This document shows positions 28,440 through 33,318 of a stretch of DNA of 33,318 nt, one piece after another. The notes below the pieces were generated by a model that saw only the letters and a list, made by a program, of their open reading frames with translations, had not been told where the DNA came from and made no database searches. Position 1 is the first letter of the stretch, and every line of letters begins with the position of its first letter. The DNA is from a virus, in IMG/VR virus record IMGVR_UViG_3300034272_002264, positions 1 through 33,318 of that record, one strand, 5' to 3'. The translations under genes and the position numbers were made by a program.

Positions 28440-28994
28440 ATGAACACATATGATGTTACTTTGACCGACCGTGCTCGTGCATTTGCATGGGGAGCCCACA
28501 GTGGTATTGGACAAGTCCGAAAGTATTCGGGCCAACCCTACGCTGTGCATTGTGCAGATGTAGTGCGGATCATGCTGGAGTTTTCAGAAACACCAGTTAC
28601 CAATGTGCAAATTGCCGCTGCATGGCTTCACGATGTAGTGGAAGACACACAAGTCAGCCTTGATACCGTTAGCTTGGAGTTTGGTACAGAAGTTGCACAA
28701 CTGGTAAGCGATTTGACTGATGTCAGTCGTCCCACAGATGGTAACCGTCGTGTTCGCAAGCAAATTGACCTGGAGCATTCAGCACAAGCTTGTGCTGCCA
28801 GTCAAACGGTCAAGCTAGCTGATCTCATCAGCAATGCCCCGTCAATCGTGGATCATGATCCAGGATTTGCCAGGGTTTGGCTGCGAGAAAAAGCTGCCTT
28901 GCTTGACGTGTTGGTCAAAGGCGATGCGGGCTTGATGAGACGAGCTCGGGCCGTGCTTGCAGAGTGCAAGCTCAAGTTAGAAAATCAAGGTTGA
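28440..28994 (+). CDS. HD-domain alarmone (p)ppGpp hydrolase-like protein (MESH1/RelA-SpoT hydrolase type)
   Basis: 184 residues. The RelA/SpoT hydrolase pattern is visible: AFAWGAHSGIGQVRKYSGQPY (H20, R27, K28) split by a turn, YAVHCADV (H37), AAAWLHDVVEDT (H64, D65, E68, D69) and VKLADLISN (D128). No synthetase domain is present. Small stand-alone proteins of this type degrade ppGpp, and some act on NADPH. Its gene follows mazG. The predicted effect is to remove the host stringent alarmone during infection. Other nucleotide substrates are possible. Confidence 0.8.
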   Translation: MNTYDVTLTDRARAFAWGAHSGIGQVRKYSGQPYAVHCADVVRIMLEFSETPVTNVQIAAAWLHDVVEDTQVSLDTVSLEFGTEVAQLVSDLTDVSRPTDGNRRVRKQIDLEHSAQACAASQTVKLADLISNAPSIVDHDPGFARVWLREKAALLDVLVKGDAGLMRRARAVLAECKLKLENQG

Positions 28995-29018
28995 CAAATC
29001 ACAAACTTCAGCTAAATT
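28991..29018 (+). promoter_or_regulatory. Sigma70 promoter
   Basis: TTGACA (28991-28996) and TAAATT (29013-29018) are 16 bases apart; the -35 overlaps the stop of the HD gene. The next ATG is 24 bases after the -10 with GGGAG between. Confidence 0.6.
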
Positions 29019-29042
29019 ACCTAGACAACCTGGGAGTGTAGC

Positions 29043-29228
29043 ATGAAACGCAAGATTATTTCAACCAAGGCTGCGCCCAAAGCACGTCGCAGGAGCATTG
29101 AGCTGTTTGCACATGACAGCCCATTCCGACCTCGCGTTGTGCCCAACGAGCGTGGATCTTACCGTCGTCAAGCCAAGCATCGCAAAAGCCATGCTTGGCT
29201 TGATTCTTCTATTCTCGCACATGCATAA
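29043..29228 (+). CDS. ArfA-like small basic protein (ribosome-rescue candidate)
   Basis: 61 residues, very basic. ELFAHDSPFRPRVV then GSYRRQAKH (residues 20-46) follows the core of E. coli ArfA, which I recall as ALLHDPLFRQRV, then GSYMRKGKH. ArfA recruits release factor 2 to ribosomes stalled on broken messages. The H-D, F-R-x-R-V and G-S-Y-x-R...K-H residues are all kept. ArfA's C-terminal hydrophobic tail is missing. Related short phage proteins exist with unknown function. The gene has its own promoter and overlaps the next gene by eight bases. Confidence 0.6.
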   Translation: MKRKIISTKAAPKARRRSIELFAHDSPFRPRVVPNERGSYRRQAKHRKSHAWLDSSILAHA

Positions 29229-29415
29229 AAAATATCGAAATCGTTGGATTGTTTGTTTCAATCGTGACTGTGAACGCAAGATTGTTCGCAGCTTTGTGCT
29301 GAAATACGATGCCCGACAGGCAGTTTTGCGTTACAAGCAGGTTGAGCCGCAGGGCAGTGCTTATATCGTGGACAGCCGCAACACCCAGGTTATGAAAACA
29401 CTGGGGCTCATGTAA
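29221..29415 (+). CDS. Small hypothetical basic protein
   Basis: 64 residues from ATG 29221, overlapping the upstream gene by eight bases; longer in-frame starts would lie fully inside that gene. The sequence is a string of strands (KYRNRWIVCFNRDCERK, FVLKYDARQAVLRYKQV). It has two Cys and no known motif. A 7-bp hairpin (29416-29432) follows the stop. Confidence 0.55.
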   Translation: MHKKYRNRWIVCFNRDCERKIVRSFVLKYDARQAVLRYKQVEPQGSAYIVDSRNTQVMKTLGLM

Positions 29416-29463
29416 TGTTGGTGGCACCAACAGCTTGCTGGAACTCCTAACACAATTTTTTGG

Positions 29464-29491
29464 TTGACAAACTTCGCAGACATGCTATCAT
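29464..29491 (+). promoter_or_regulatory. Sigma70 promoter
   Basis: TTGACA (29464-29469) and TATCAT (29486-29491) are 16 bases apart. The next ATG is 23 bases after the -10, with AAAGGAG between. Confidence 0.7.
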
Positions 29492-29514
29492 GCGCCTAGA
29501 TAAAGGAGCCCAGC

Positions 29515-29892
29515 ATGCAAGCTGACAGCGAGCGTCGTGTTATTGCTAGCAATTTCAGTCCCCACGCTGGCTGGGCTGTTCGAGATGTAGCCCAACGTAA
29601 CGCTGCTGCCCTTGCGGCTCACGGGGATTTTTTCCAAAATCCCCAGCACCAGCGTCGCGTTAACGCTGTGTTGCAAATTGTCAATCAATTTTTCACGGTT
29701 AAACGTGATGTTTATGTGAATCACAGGACCGGGCAAGGGCGCCCGTTTACAGTTGTCAAGGTCAGCGGGCCTGCGTGGCCGCGCATGAGCGCAGCTCGTG
29801 TAACAGAAAGTTACCGTCAGCCCCTGCAAGAGCTGGAAGTTGAGATTGTTTTCAGCAAGGCAACCAACAGCTATCTCTACCGCATCTATTGA
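29515..29892 (+). CDS. Hypothetical protein
   Basis: 125 residues with a strong AAAGGAG. The N-terminal half is helical (WAVRDVAQRNAAALAAHGD), the C-terminal half is strands (KRDVYVNHRTGQGRPFTVV) ending in Tyr-rich LYRIY. No family is recognised. Single-gene unit with its own promoter, as expected for early genes. Confidence 0.6.
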   Translation: MQADSERRVIASNFSPHAGWAVRDVAQRNAAALAAHGDFFQNPQHQRRVNAVLQIVNQFFTVKRDVYVNHRTGQGRPFTVVKVSGPAWPRMSAARVTESYRQPLQELEVEIVFSKATNSYLYRIY

Positions 29893-29893
29893 T

Positions 29894-29940
29894 ATCAATA
29901 GGTTAGCAAAGGCTCCTAGTCCAACAAAATCAATAGGTTA
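29894..29940 (+). repeat. 12-bp direct repeat in an intergenic stretch
   Basis: ATCAATAGGTTA occurs at 29894-29905 and 29929-29940 in the 191-base gap between two small genes. The rest of the gap holds a short GGGAT/ATCCC stem (near 29978-29990) and a T7 run, perhaps a weak terminator, and then the next promoter. No gene is seen. Confidence 0.6.
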
Positions 29941-30026
29941 AGGTCAAAAAGCCTCTGTCGTGCGGTTCAAGGGCTTGGGATGCTATCCCTGTAGCTGAAT
30001 TTTTTTGGACACGCTGTATTTTTTGG

Positions 30027-30054
30027 TTGACAGAGCCTGCAAACGTGCTATAAT
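30027..30054 (+). promoter_or_regulatory. Sigma70 promoter, consensus
   Basis: TTGACA (30027-30032) and TATAAT (30049-30054), both perfect, are 16 bases apart. Its spacer end and -10 (TGCAAACGTGCTATAATGC) recur with one change at 30440-30467. Confidence 0.85.
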
Positions 30055-30083
30055 GCCCACATAGACAACAAGGAACACCACCC

Positions 30084-30224
30084 ATGCGAGTTTTTTGTGT
30101 TAATGCTGTGACCTATGCGGATGCGCTGCACCGGGTTGTGGTTCTCAATGGTCCGCTCACCAGCAACTACAGTGTGAGCCTACTGAACAATGGCCGCTGG
30201 CTGATCACATACGGACGGGAATAA
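30084..30224 (+). CDS. Small hypothetical protein (46 residues)
   Basis: ATG 30084 lies 29 bases after a consensus -10, with AAGGAA between. The protein reads as a strand-rich mini-domain (MRVFCVNAVTYADALHRVV at the start, WLITYGRE at the end). No family is recognised. The good promoter, ribosome-binding site and tight spacing to the next gene support it being real. Confidence 0.6.
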   Translation: MRVFCVNAVTYADALHRVVVLNGPLTSNYSVSLLNNGRWLITYGRE

Positions 30225-30227
30225 AGC

Positions 30228-30443
30228 ATGGCCCGCTATCACCTGTTCAAGGGCACTCGAGGGTATGATGGGCATGCCTATAGAGGGCCCAGCAGTGGCG
30301 GCGAGGTGGCAGAAGCCTCCACACTGGAGGAGGCCCAGGCTTGGCGCACTCGGCTGATGCAGGCCAACCCGGGTGTAGGCTGGGGTATCCACGACACTGA
30401 GCGAGGCGAAAATGTTCCTTTCAACCCAGAAAAAAGTGGTTGA
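30228..30443 (+). CDS. Small hypothetical protein
   Basis: 71 residues, three bases after the previous stop, probably co-translated. It has a Gly-rich start (FKGTRGYDGHAYRGPSSGG) then a helix (TLEEAQAWRTRLMQ). No known motif. The promoter of the next gene overlaps its stop. Confidence 0.55.
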   Translation: MARYHLFKGTRGYDGHAYRGPSSGGEVAEASTLEEAQAWRTRLMQANPGVGWGIHDTERGENVPFNPEKSG

Positions 30444-30467
30444 CACCCTCTGCAAACGTGCTATAGT
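30440..30467 (+). promoter_or_regulatory. Sigma70 promoter
   Basis: TTGACA (30440-30445) and TATAGT (30462-30467) are 16 bases apart. It shares TGCAAACGTGCTATA with the promoter at 30027. The next ATG is 29 bases after the -10. Confidence 0.75.
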
Positions 30468-30496
30468 GCAGGGGTAGACAGCGGAGACAGTGTGCG

Positions 30497-30784
30497 ATGC
30501 GGCTGACCCGAGAGATTGACGAGCTGTATCCCAACGTGCCGGACCACTTTCTTGAGCTTTATTTTCGAAGCTGGAGCGGCTACGAAGAGTATGGGCACAT
30601 GGCGATTGTGCAGCACACTGACACCAATCAGCTGTACGTTCAGCGTTGGAACTACAGTGTGATGGCCGAGGACAACACCATGCAGTGGGATCCTTGGGAG
30701 GTAACGGAACCAGAGGCCATCCAGGAAATGCTGGAGTGGGACCAAGAGCTTGACGAGCACGACGCTGGTTTCCAGGGTTGGTGA
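30497..30784 (+). CDS. Hypothetical acidic protein
   Basis: 95 residues, strongly acidic, with many Trp and Tyr (LELYFRSWSGYEEYG, MQWDPWEVTEPEA). The C-terminal helix (EMLEWDQELDEHD) is very acidic and might mimic nucleic acid, as some phage inhibitors do, but this is only a thought. No family is recognised. It has its own promoter. Confidence 0.6.
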   Translation: MRLTREIDELYPNVPDHFLELYFRSWSGYEEYGHMAIVQHTDTNQLYVQRWNYSVMAEDNTMQWDPWEVTEPEAIQEMLEWDQELDEHDAGFQGW

Positions 30785-30787
30785 CGG

Positions 30788-30816
30788 TTGACTTGAATAC
30801 CAGATTGGGTTATAAG
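30788..30816 (+). promoter_or_regulatory. Sigma70-like promoter
   Basis: TTGACT (30788-30793) and TATAAG (30811-30816) are 17 bases apart, each one base off consensus, just after a stop codon. The tiny membrane-protein gene follows. Confidence 0.6.
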
Positions 30817-30848
30817 ATGACAGTGAACAAGGAAGACAGGACCAGGAC

Positions 30849-30932
30849 ATGAACTTCTATCTTTGGCTAGGATTCTTTTGCCTTTGGCTCGGGGGTATTT
30901 TCATCGGCATTGGCATTGGCCTTAGTATGTAA
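30849..30932 (+). CDS. Tiny membrane protein (27 residues)
   Basis: The frame from ATG 30849 encodes one hydrophobic helix (FYLWLGFFCLWLGGIFIGI) with glycine spacing like GxxxG, ending in GIGLSM. It lies 32 bases after a good -10, with AAGGAAGACAGG upstream. It would sit in the inner membrane, perhaps as an oligomer. Its small size keeps confidence moderate. Confidence 0.55.
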   Translation: MNFYLWLGFFCLWLGGIFIGIGIGLSM

Positions 30933-30954
30933 AAGCAGTTTGGGATCGGATCAC

Positions 30955-30982
30955 TAGATAAAATCTTCAACCCTGCTATAAT
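30955..30982 (+). promoter_or_regulatory. Sigma70-like promoter
   Basis: A perfect TATAAT (30977-30982) with a weak TAGATA (30955-30960) 16 bases upstream. GCTATAATGCCCACAT is identical to the sequence at the 30049 -10 box. Confidence 0.55.
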
Positions 30983-31015
30983 GCCCACATGAACAGAAAA
31001 GTTCGGAGCACTGAG

Positions 31016-31420
31016 ATGAGCACCACCAAAGAAACTGCTGCTCAGCGTCGCAAGCGTGAGCGTGAAGAACTCAACCGCGCTCAGCAGGAGCGTGAGCAGA
31101 AGTTTGAGGCGGAGAAATCAACTCGTCTCCTGCATGCACTAGCTCGTGCTCATGATCTGAAGATAGATGCGCAAATGTTTTACCGCTATGACAATGTGCT
31201 CTACTACGACTTCGACTTCAGCAGGATCGGTCTACCCAACATCTTGGACACGTTTTGCGACACAGTGGCTGAACTCAGCGAGTGGATGATGGACAGCATC
31301 GAGAACCAGCTCAAGCTTGTTGAAGAATCTCGTGATCGTAGCAAGCGGTTGGCAAATCTCAAGAAAGAAGTGCTGGCTCGCCTCACTGATGAGGAACGTG
31401 AGGCGCTGGGACTGAACTAA
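31016..31420 (+). CDS. Hypothetical charged coiled-coil protein
   Basis: 134 residues from ATG 31016, with CGGAG eight bases upstream; ATG 30989 would leave almost no leader. The N-terminal ~45 residues are highly charged helix (AAQRRKREREELNRAQQE), then a mixed region with YYDFDFSRIG, then a long helix ending in LTDEEREALG. Its last residues recur in the 35-residue gene at 31735. No family is recognised. Confidence 0.6.
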   Translation: MSTTKETAAQRRKREREELNRAQQEREQKFEAEKSTRLLHALARAHDLKIDAQMFYRYDNVLYYDFDFSRIGLPNILDTFCDTVAELSEWMMDSIENQLKLVEESRDRSKRLANLKKEVLARLTDEEREALGLN

Positions 31421-31438
31421 ACACAAAGGAACAAGAAC

Positions 31439-31642
31439 ATGGACGCAAAAACCCTTAACGAATATTTTCGAGCACCTGGGCTAGCCACCTCAGCCACAAC
31501 CATGGAGGTGAGTCAGTTTCTTGCCGAGTTCAACAGCATGCTGGTGATCTACCGAGAGGCACTCGGAGAACCTGTAGGCTACAGTGTGGAAAGTTACATG
31601 GAAAAGGTGGATTGGTATCTCAAGAACGGAGACTGGGGCTGA
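31439..31642 (+). CDS. Small hypothetical protein
   Basis: 67 residues, 18 bases after the previous stop with AAAGGAA upstream. Helical (TLNEYFRAPGL, VSQFLAEFNSMLVIYREAL) with an aromatic C-terminus. No family is recognised. Confidence 0.55.
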   Translation: MDAKTLNEYFRAPGLATSATTMEVSQFLAEFNSMLVIYREALGEPVGYSVESYMEKVDWYLKNGDWG

Positions 31643-31665
31643 CCTGAACACAACGGAAACTAGCG

Positions 31666-31722
31666 ATGAGCATTCTGAATTCTGCACTGAAAGCAACGTG
31701 GAAGAGTTTTTCACTAACCTAG
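31666..31722 (+). CDS. Possible tiny peptide (18 residues)
   Basis: ATG 31666 opens MSILNSALKATWKSFSLT, with ACGGAAAC upstream. It fills the gap between two small genes. It may be a leader peptide or chance; support is weak. Confidence 0.25.
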   Translation: MSILNSALKATWKSFSLT

Positions 31723-31734
31723 GAATGTAGACCT

Positions 31735-31842
31735 ATGAAAAACTATATGATCCGGGATGATCAGGTGCTGGTGGGCGATTTTGATCATGAAGGCTACTGG
31801 CGTGAAGTTCGCGACGAGGAACGTGAGGCACTAGGCGTTTGA
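31735..31842 (+). CDS. Small hypothetical protein (35 residues)
   Basis: ATG 31735 gives a strand hairpin (NYMIRDDQVLVGDFDHEG) and a C-terminal VRDEEREALGV that repeats the end of the 134-residue protein upstream (DEEREALG). AGGAA lies 8 to 12 bases upstream. It may be a partial duplication product. Confidence 0.45.
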   Translation: MKNYMIRDDQVLVGDFDHEGYWREVRDEEREALGV

Positions 31843-31892
31843 TTGCCGGTTGACGGGTGTTCAAAACCTGCCGTCCAGACTGCGTAAATCTC

Positions 31893-31921
31893 TTGACAAC
31901 ATACTTAAACAGTGCTAGTGT
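31893..31921 (+). promoter_or_regulatory. Sigma70-like promoter
   Basis: TTGACA (31893-31898) and TAGTGT (31916-31921) are 17 bases apart. The next ATG is 27 bases after the -10, with AAAGGAA between. Confidence 0.55.
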
Positions 31922-31948
31922 AGGCACATAACACAAAGGAATATCAAG

Positions 31949-32146
31949 ATGTTCAATACCGATCACATGTGGACTGACCTGGCTCAAAACGGTCGCACCA
32001 ATGTTGAGGTGCTGTCGCCCACTGGCAATGAGCTTCGTGAGCAGCTTCAGATGGAAGCTGATGCTGAAGGTGTTCGCCTGCGCATGGACCTCAAGCCCAA
32101 CAAGATGGGCAGCTACACTGCCTATGTGTATCTGCGCAAGAACTGA
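31949..32146 (+). CDS. Small hypothetical protein
   Basis: 65 residues. A strand NVEVLSPTG, a helix LREQLQMEADAEGV, and two strands (RLRMDLKP, YTAYVYLRKN) give a small alpha/beta fold. No family is recognised. It has its own promoter and a good AAAGGAA. Confidence 0.6.
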   Translation: MFNTDHMWTDLAQNGRTNVEVLSPTGNELREQLQMEADAEGVRLRMDLKPNKMGSYTAYVYLRKN

Positions 32147-32179
32147 CACCAAATACCTTCCTAGATCAAAGGGCAGGCC

Positions 32180-32335
32180 ATGGGTATGATGAGAAACTTT
32201 CTCCTAGTGCTGTTTGCCATTGTTTTTGTGGTCAACTTTACCCTGTTTGGGGCATGCGTGCTGAGTGGTGACACTGGCAGCATGGCCTGCTGGCTGATCT
32301 CCGACCGTGTGGAAGTTGGCATTCGGCAGCGATAG
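32180..32335 (+). CDS. Small membrane protein (51 residues)
   Basis: The frame from ATG 32180 (other ATGs at 32186 and 32189) begins with two to four residues, then Arg-Asn and a hydrophobic helix FLLVLFAIVFVVNFTLFG. After it come two Cys (FGAC and MACW) and a short basic tail. One membrane span is predicted; the Cys may form a disulfide outside the cytoplasm. FGAC is a poor lipobox. Function unknown. AAAGGGCAGG lies upstream. Confidence 0.55.
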   Translation: MGMMRNFLLVLFAIVFVVNFTLFGACVLSGDTGSMACWLISDRVEVGIRQR

Positions 32336-32346
32336 GGATATACACA

Positions 32347-32988
32347 GTGAACACAGTCCAAGATTATCATGGCAGTCCTGGCGAAAACATCCAGAAAAGT
32401 GCCCGAGAGTGTATTCTGCTCAGTGCAGCTCGAGGTTGCACGGTGCGCTTGAACTTCAATGAGATCCAGCTGCTGATTGACGGTAGCATGAGTGTTGAGC
32501 AAGTGCTAGAGGCATATGACCAAGCTTGGGCAGATCGTTCTGCTAGGTATTGGGCCAGCCAAGAAGGACAGCAGGCTCTTCAGGAACTGGAAGATATCAA
32601 AGCTAGTCATCAAAGCCGACATGACAAGCTCATGGCTGAACTGTGGGACGTGGCAAGTGACGAGAGCAAGCTGATGGATTGGCTCTACGATTTCAGCGAC
32701 GCTGCTGACCATGTGGGAGTAGAGGGCAAAGACTTTCAGCGAGTCAGCAGTGTGCTCGAGCTGCACGGGTATGTGGAAAATGACTGTGTGGGCTGGGTCA
32801 AGTGCCAGTTTGAAAATCCCAGAATCATGGCTCGCTATATTGTAGGGCAGGCTCTCAACTGCATGAGGGGCATGAACATGGGACCTCATCCCATGACACA
32901 AAGCTTTGTGGACAAATACCATGCGCTGAAAAACTCGTCAACAGCAGATACGGCGCTGCTAAAAATAGAGACTGGGAATGGAGAATAA
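32347..32988 (+). CDS. Hypothetical protein, phage-conserved type
   Basis: 213 residues, GTG start at 32347 with AGGGATA upstream. The N-terminal part (GSPGENIQKSARECILLS, VRLNFNEIQLLIDG, VEQVLEAYDQAW) is a layout I have seen in other phage hypotheticals. A charged helical middle follows, and the C-terminal part is a separate globular section. No enzyme motif is visible. Confidence 0.6.
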   Translation: MNTVQDYHGSPGENIQKSARECILLSAARGCTVRLNFNEIQLLIDGSMSVEQVLEAYDQAWADRSARYWASQEGQQALQELEDIKASHQSRHDKLMAELWDVASDESKLMDWLYDFSDAADHVGVEGKDFQRVSSVLELHGYVENDCVGWVKCQFENPRIMARYIVGQALNCMRGMNMGPHPMTQSFVDKYHALKNSSTADTALLKIETGNGE

Positions 32989-32989
32989 C

Positions 32990-33202
32990 ATGAGCAAGCT
33001 GGTTCCCGTTGCCCGACACAATCCCACTGTGTTTGTTCGTAGTGATCTTGTGGCGAGTATGGAGATTGTGGACTATGACTCACATGCAGAACTGAGGATT
33101 TTTCTCACCCTTGGCACATGTGTAAGTGAGCGGTTTAACTCTGTCTCTGGGGCTTCTGAAGCCGCGGTGCGCATCTGCAATGTGTGCAATGAGGCCAAGT
33201 GA
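32990..33202 (+). CDS. Small hypothetical protein
   Basis: 70 residues from ATG 32990, with GGAG seven bases upstream; ATG 32978 overlaps the previous gene and that site. Mixed strands (PTVFVRSDLVASMEIVDY, LRIFLTLGTCV) end in CNVCNEAK, a Cys pair that might bind metal. Not recognised. Its stop overlaps the next start. Confidence 0.55.
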   Translation: MSKLVPVARHNPTVFVRSDLVASMEIVDYDSHAELRIFLTLGTCVSERFNSVSGASEAAVRICNVCNEAK

Positions 33203-33318
33203 TGACTCCTTTTGAACCATCCACTGAATGGACAGTGGTCTCACCAGGTGTGATTGAGCTGCCTACTACTGGTATCACAATCCTACTCATGTCCAACTGG
33301 AGCACAGCTCATCGCTAT
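33202..33318 (+). CDS. N-terminal part of a hypothetical protein, cut by the window end
   Basis: ATG 33202 overlaps the previous stop (TGATG). 39 codons are open to the last base. The sequence begins MTPFEPSTEWTVVSPGVIEL and continues with a hydrophobic ITILLMSNW stretch. Too short to classify. Confidence 0.5.
   Translation, partial: MTPFEPSTEWTVVSPGVIELPTTGITILLMSNWSTAHRY

Noticed and set aside
29893-30026. A tRNA or other structured RNA gene (GGTTCAAGG resembles a T-loop)
   Set aside because: No acceptor stem, anticodon arm or CCA-side pairing could be built.
1-33318. CRISPR array, insertion sequence, integrase or attachment site
   Set aside because: No spaced repeat array, transposase, integrase motif or terminal inverted repeats were seen.

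Overview
The window looks like part of the genome of a T4-related tailed phage (myovirus). It encodes a T4-type family B DNA polymerase (gp43), a gp45-like sliding clamp, a DsbA-like DNA-binding protein, a T4-type RNase H and Alt-like internal virion proteins. All supported genes lie on the + strand, are tightly packed, often overlap by 1-4 bases, and no gene-free stretch exceeds 300 bases. Host-like auxiliary genes (a plcP/agt lipid-remodelling pair and a queD variant of a kind I associate with alphaproteobacteria) suggest a marine or other aquatic Gram-negative host, but the host cannot be fixed from the sequence.

Layout. (1) 1-6208, late virion-type genes: four proteins with modules reminiscent of T4 Alt (ADP-ribosyltransferase-like folds, a repeated ~130-residue module, ParB-like folds, a HAD phosphatase domain). 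Three of them start with a similar peptide that resembles a capsid-targeting sequence. An Asp-box beta-propeller protein follows. (2) 6258-10133, replication: dsbA-like, gene 43, gene 45. (3) 10179-11959: a metallophosphoesterase of PlcP type translationally coupled to a GT4 glycosyltransferase of Agt type, the two enzymes of phosphate-stress lipid remodelling. (4) 12016-19361: a 7-deazaguanine cluster made of a small T-fold-like protein, a glycosyltransferase resembling tRNA-queuosine mannosyltransferase, a DpdA-like DNA transglycosylase, folE, queD and queE. Its queE is interrupted by a GIY-YIG homing endonuclease gene that left behind a 5' fragment of queE and supplies a second, recoded 5' end. 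(5) 19380-24290: a methyltransferase, RNase H, a nucleotidyltransferase-like protein and several unknown small genes. (6) 24353-27569: a MoxR-type AAA+ ATPase and its VWA/metallopeptidase-like partner, plus two unknowns. (7) 27716-33318: an early-type region of very small genes, many with their own sigma70-like promoter (TTGACA-16/17-TATAAT). It includes mazG, an HD-domain alarmone-hydrolase-like gene, an ArfA-like ribosome-rescue candidate and small membrane proteins.

How the genes fit together. FolE, QueD and QueE make 7-carboxy-7-deazaguanine from GTP, and the DpdA-like enzyme could insert a 7-deazaguanine base into phage DNA. No queC is present here, so the inserted base may be the carboxy form, or queC may lie elsewhere. 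The glycosyltransferase in the same operon raises the possibility of a sugar-decorated deazaguanine. The plcP/agt pair could convert host phospholipid to glycolipid and release phosphate. The mazG and HD genes could lower host alarmone or nucleotide signals. Functions are inferred from recognisable motifs; no database search was run.
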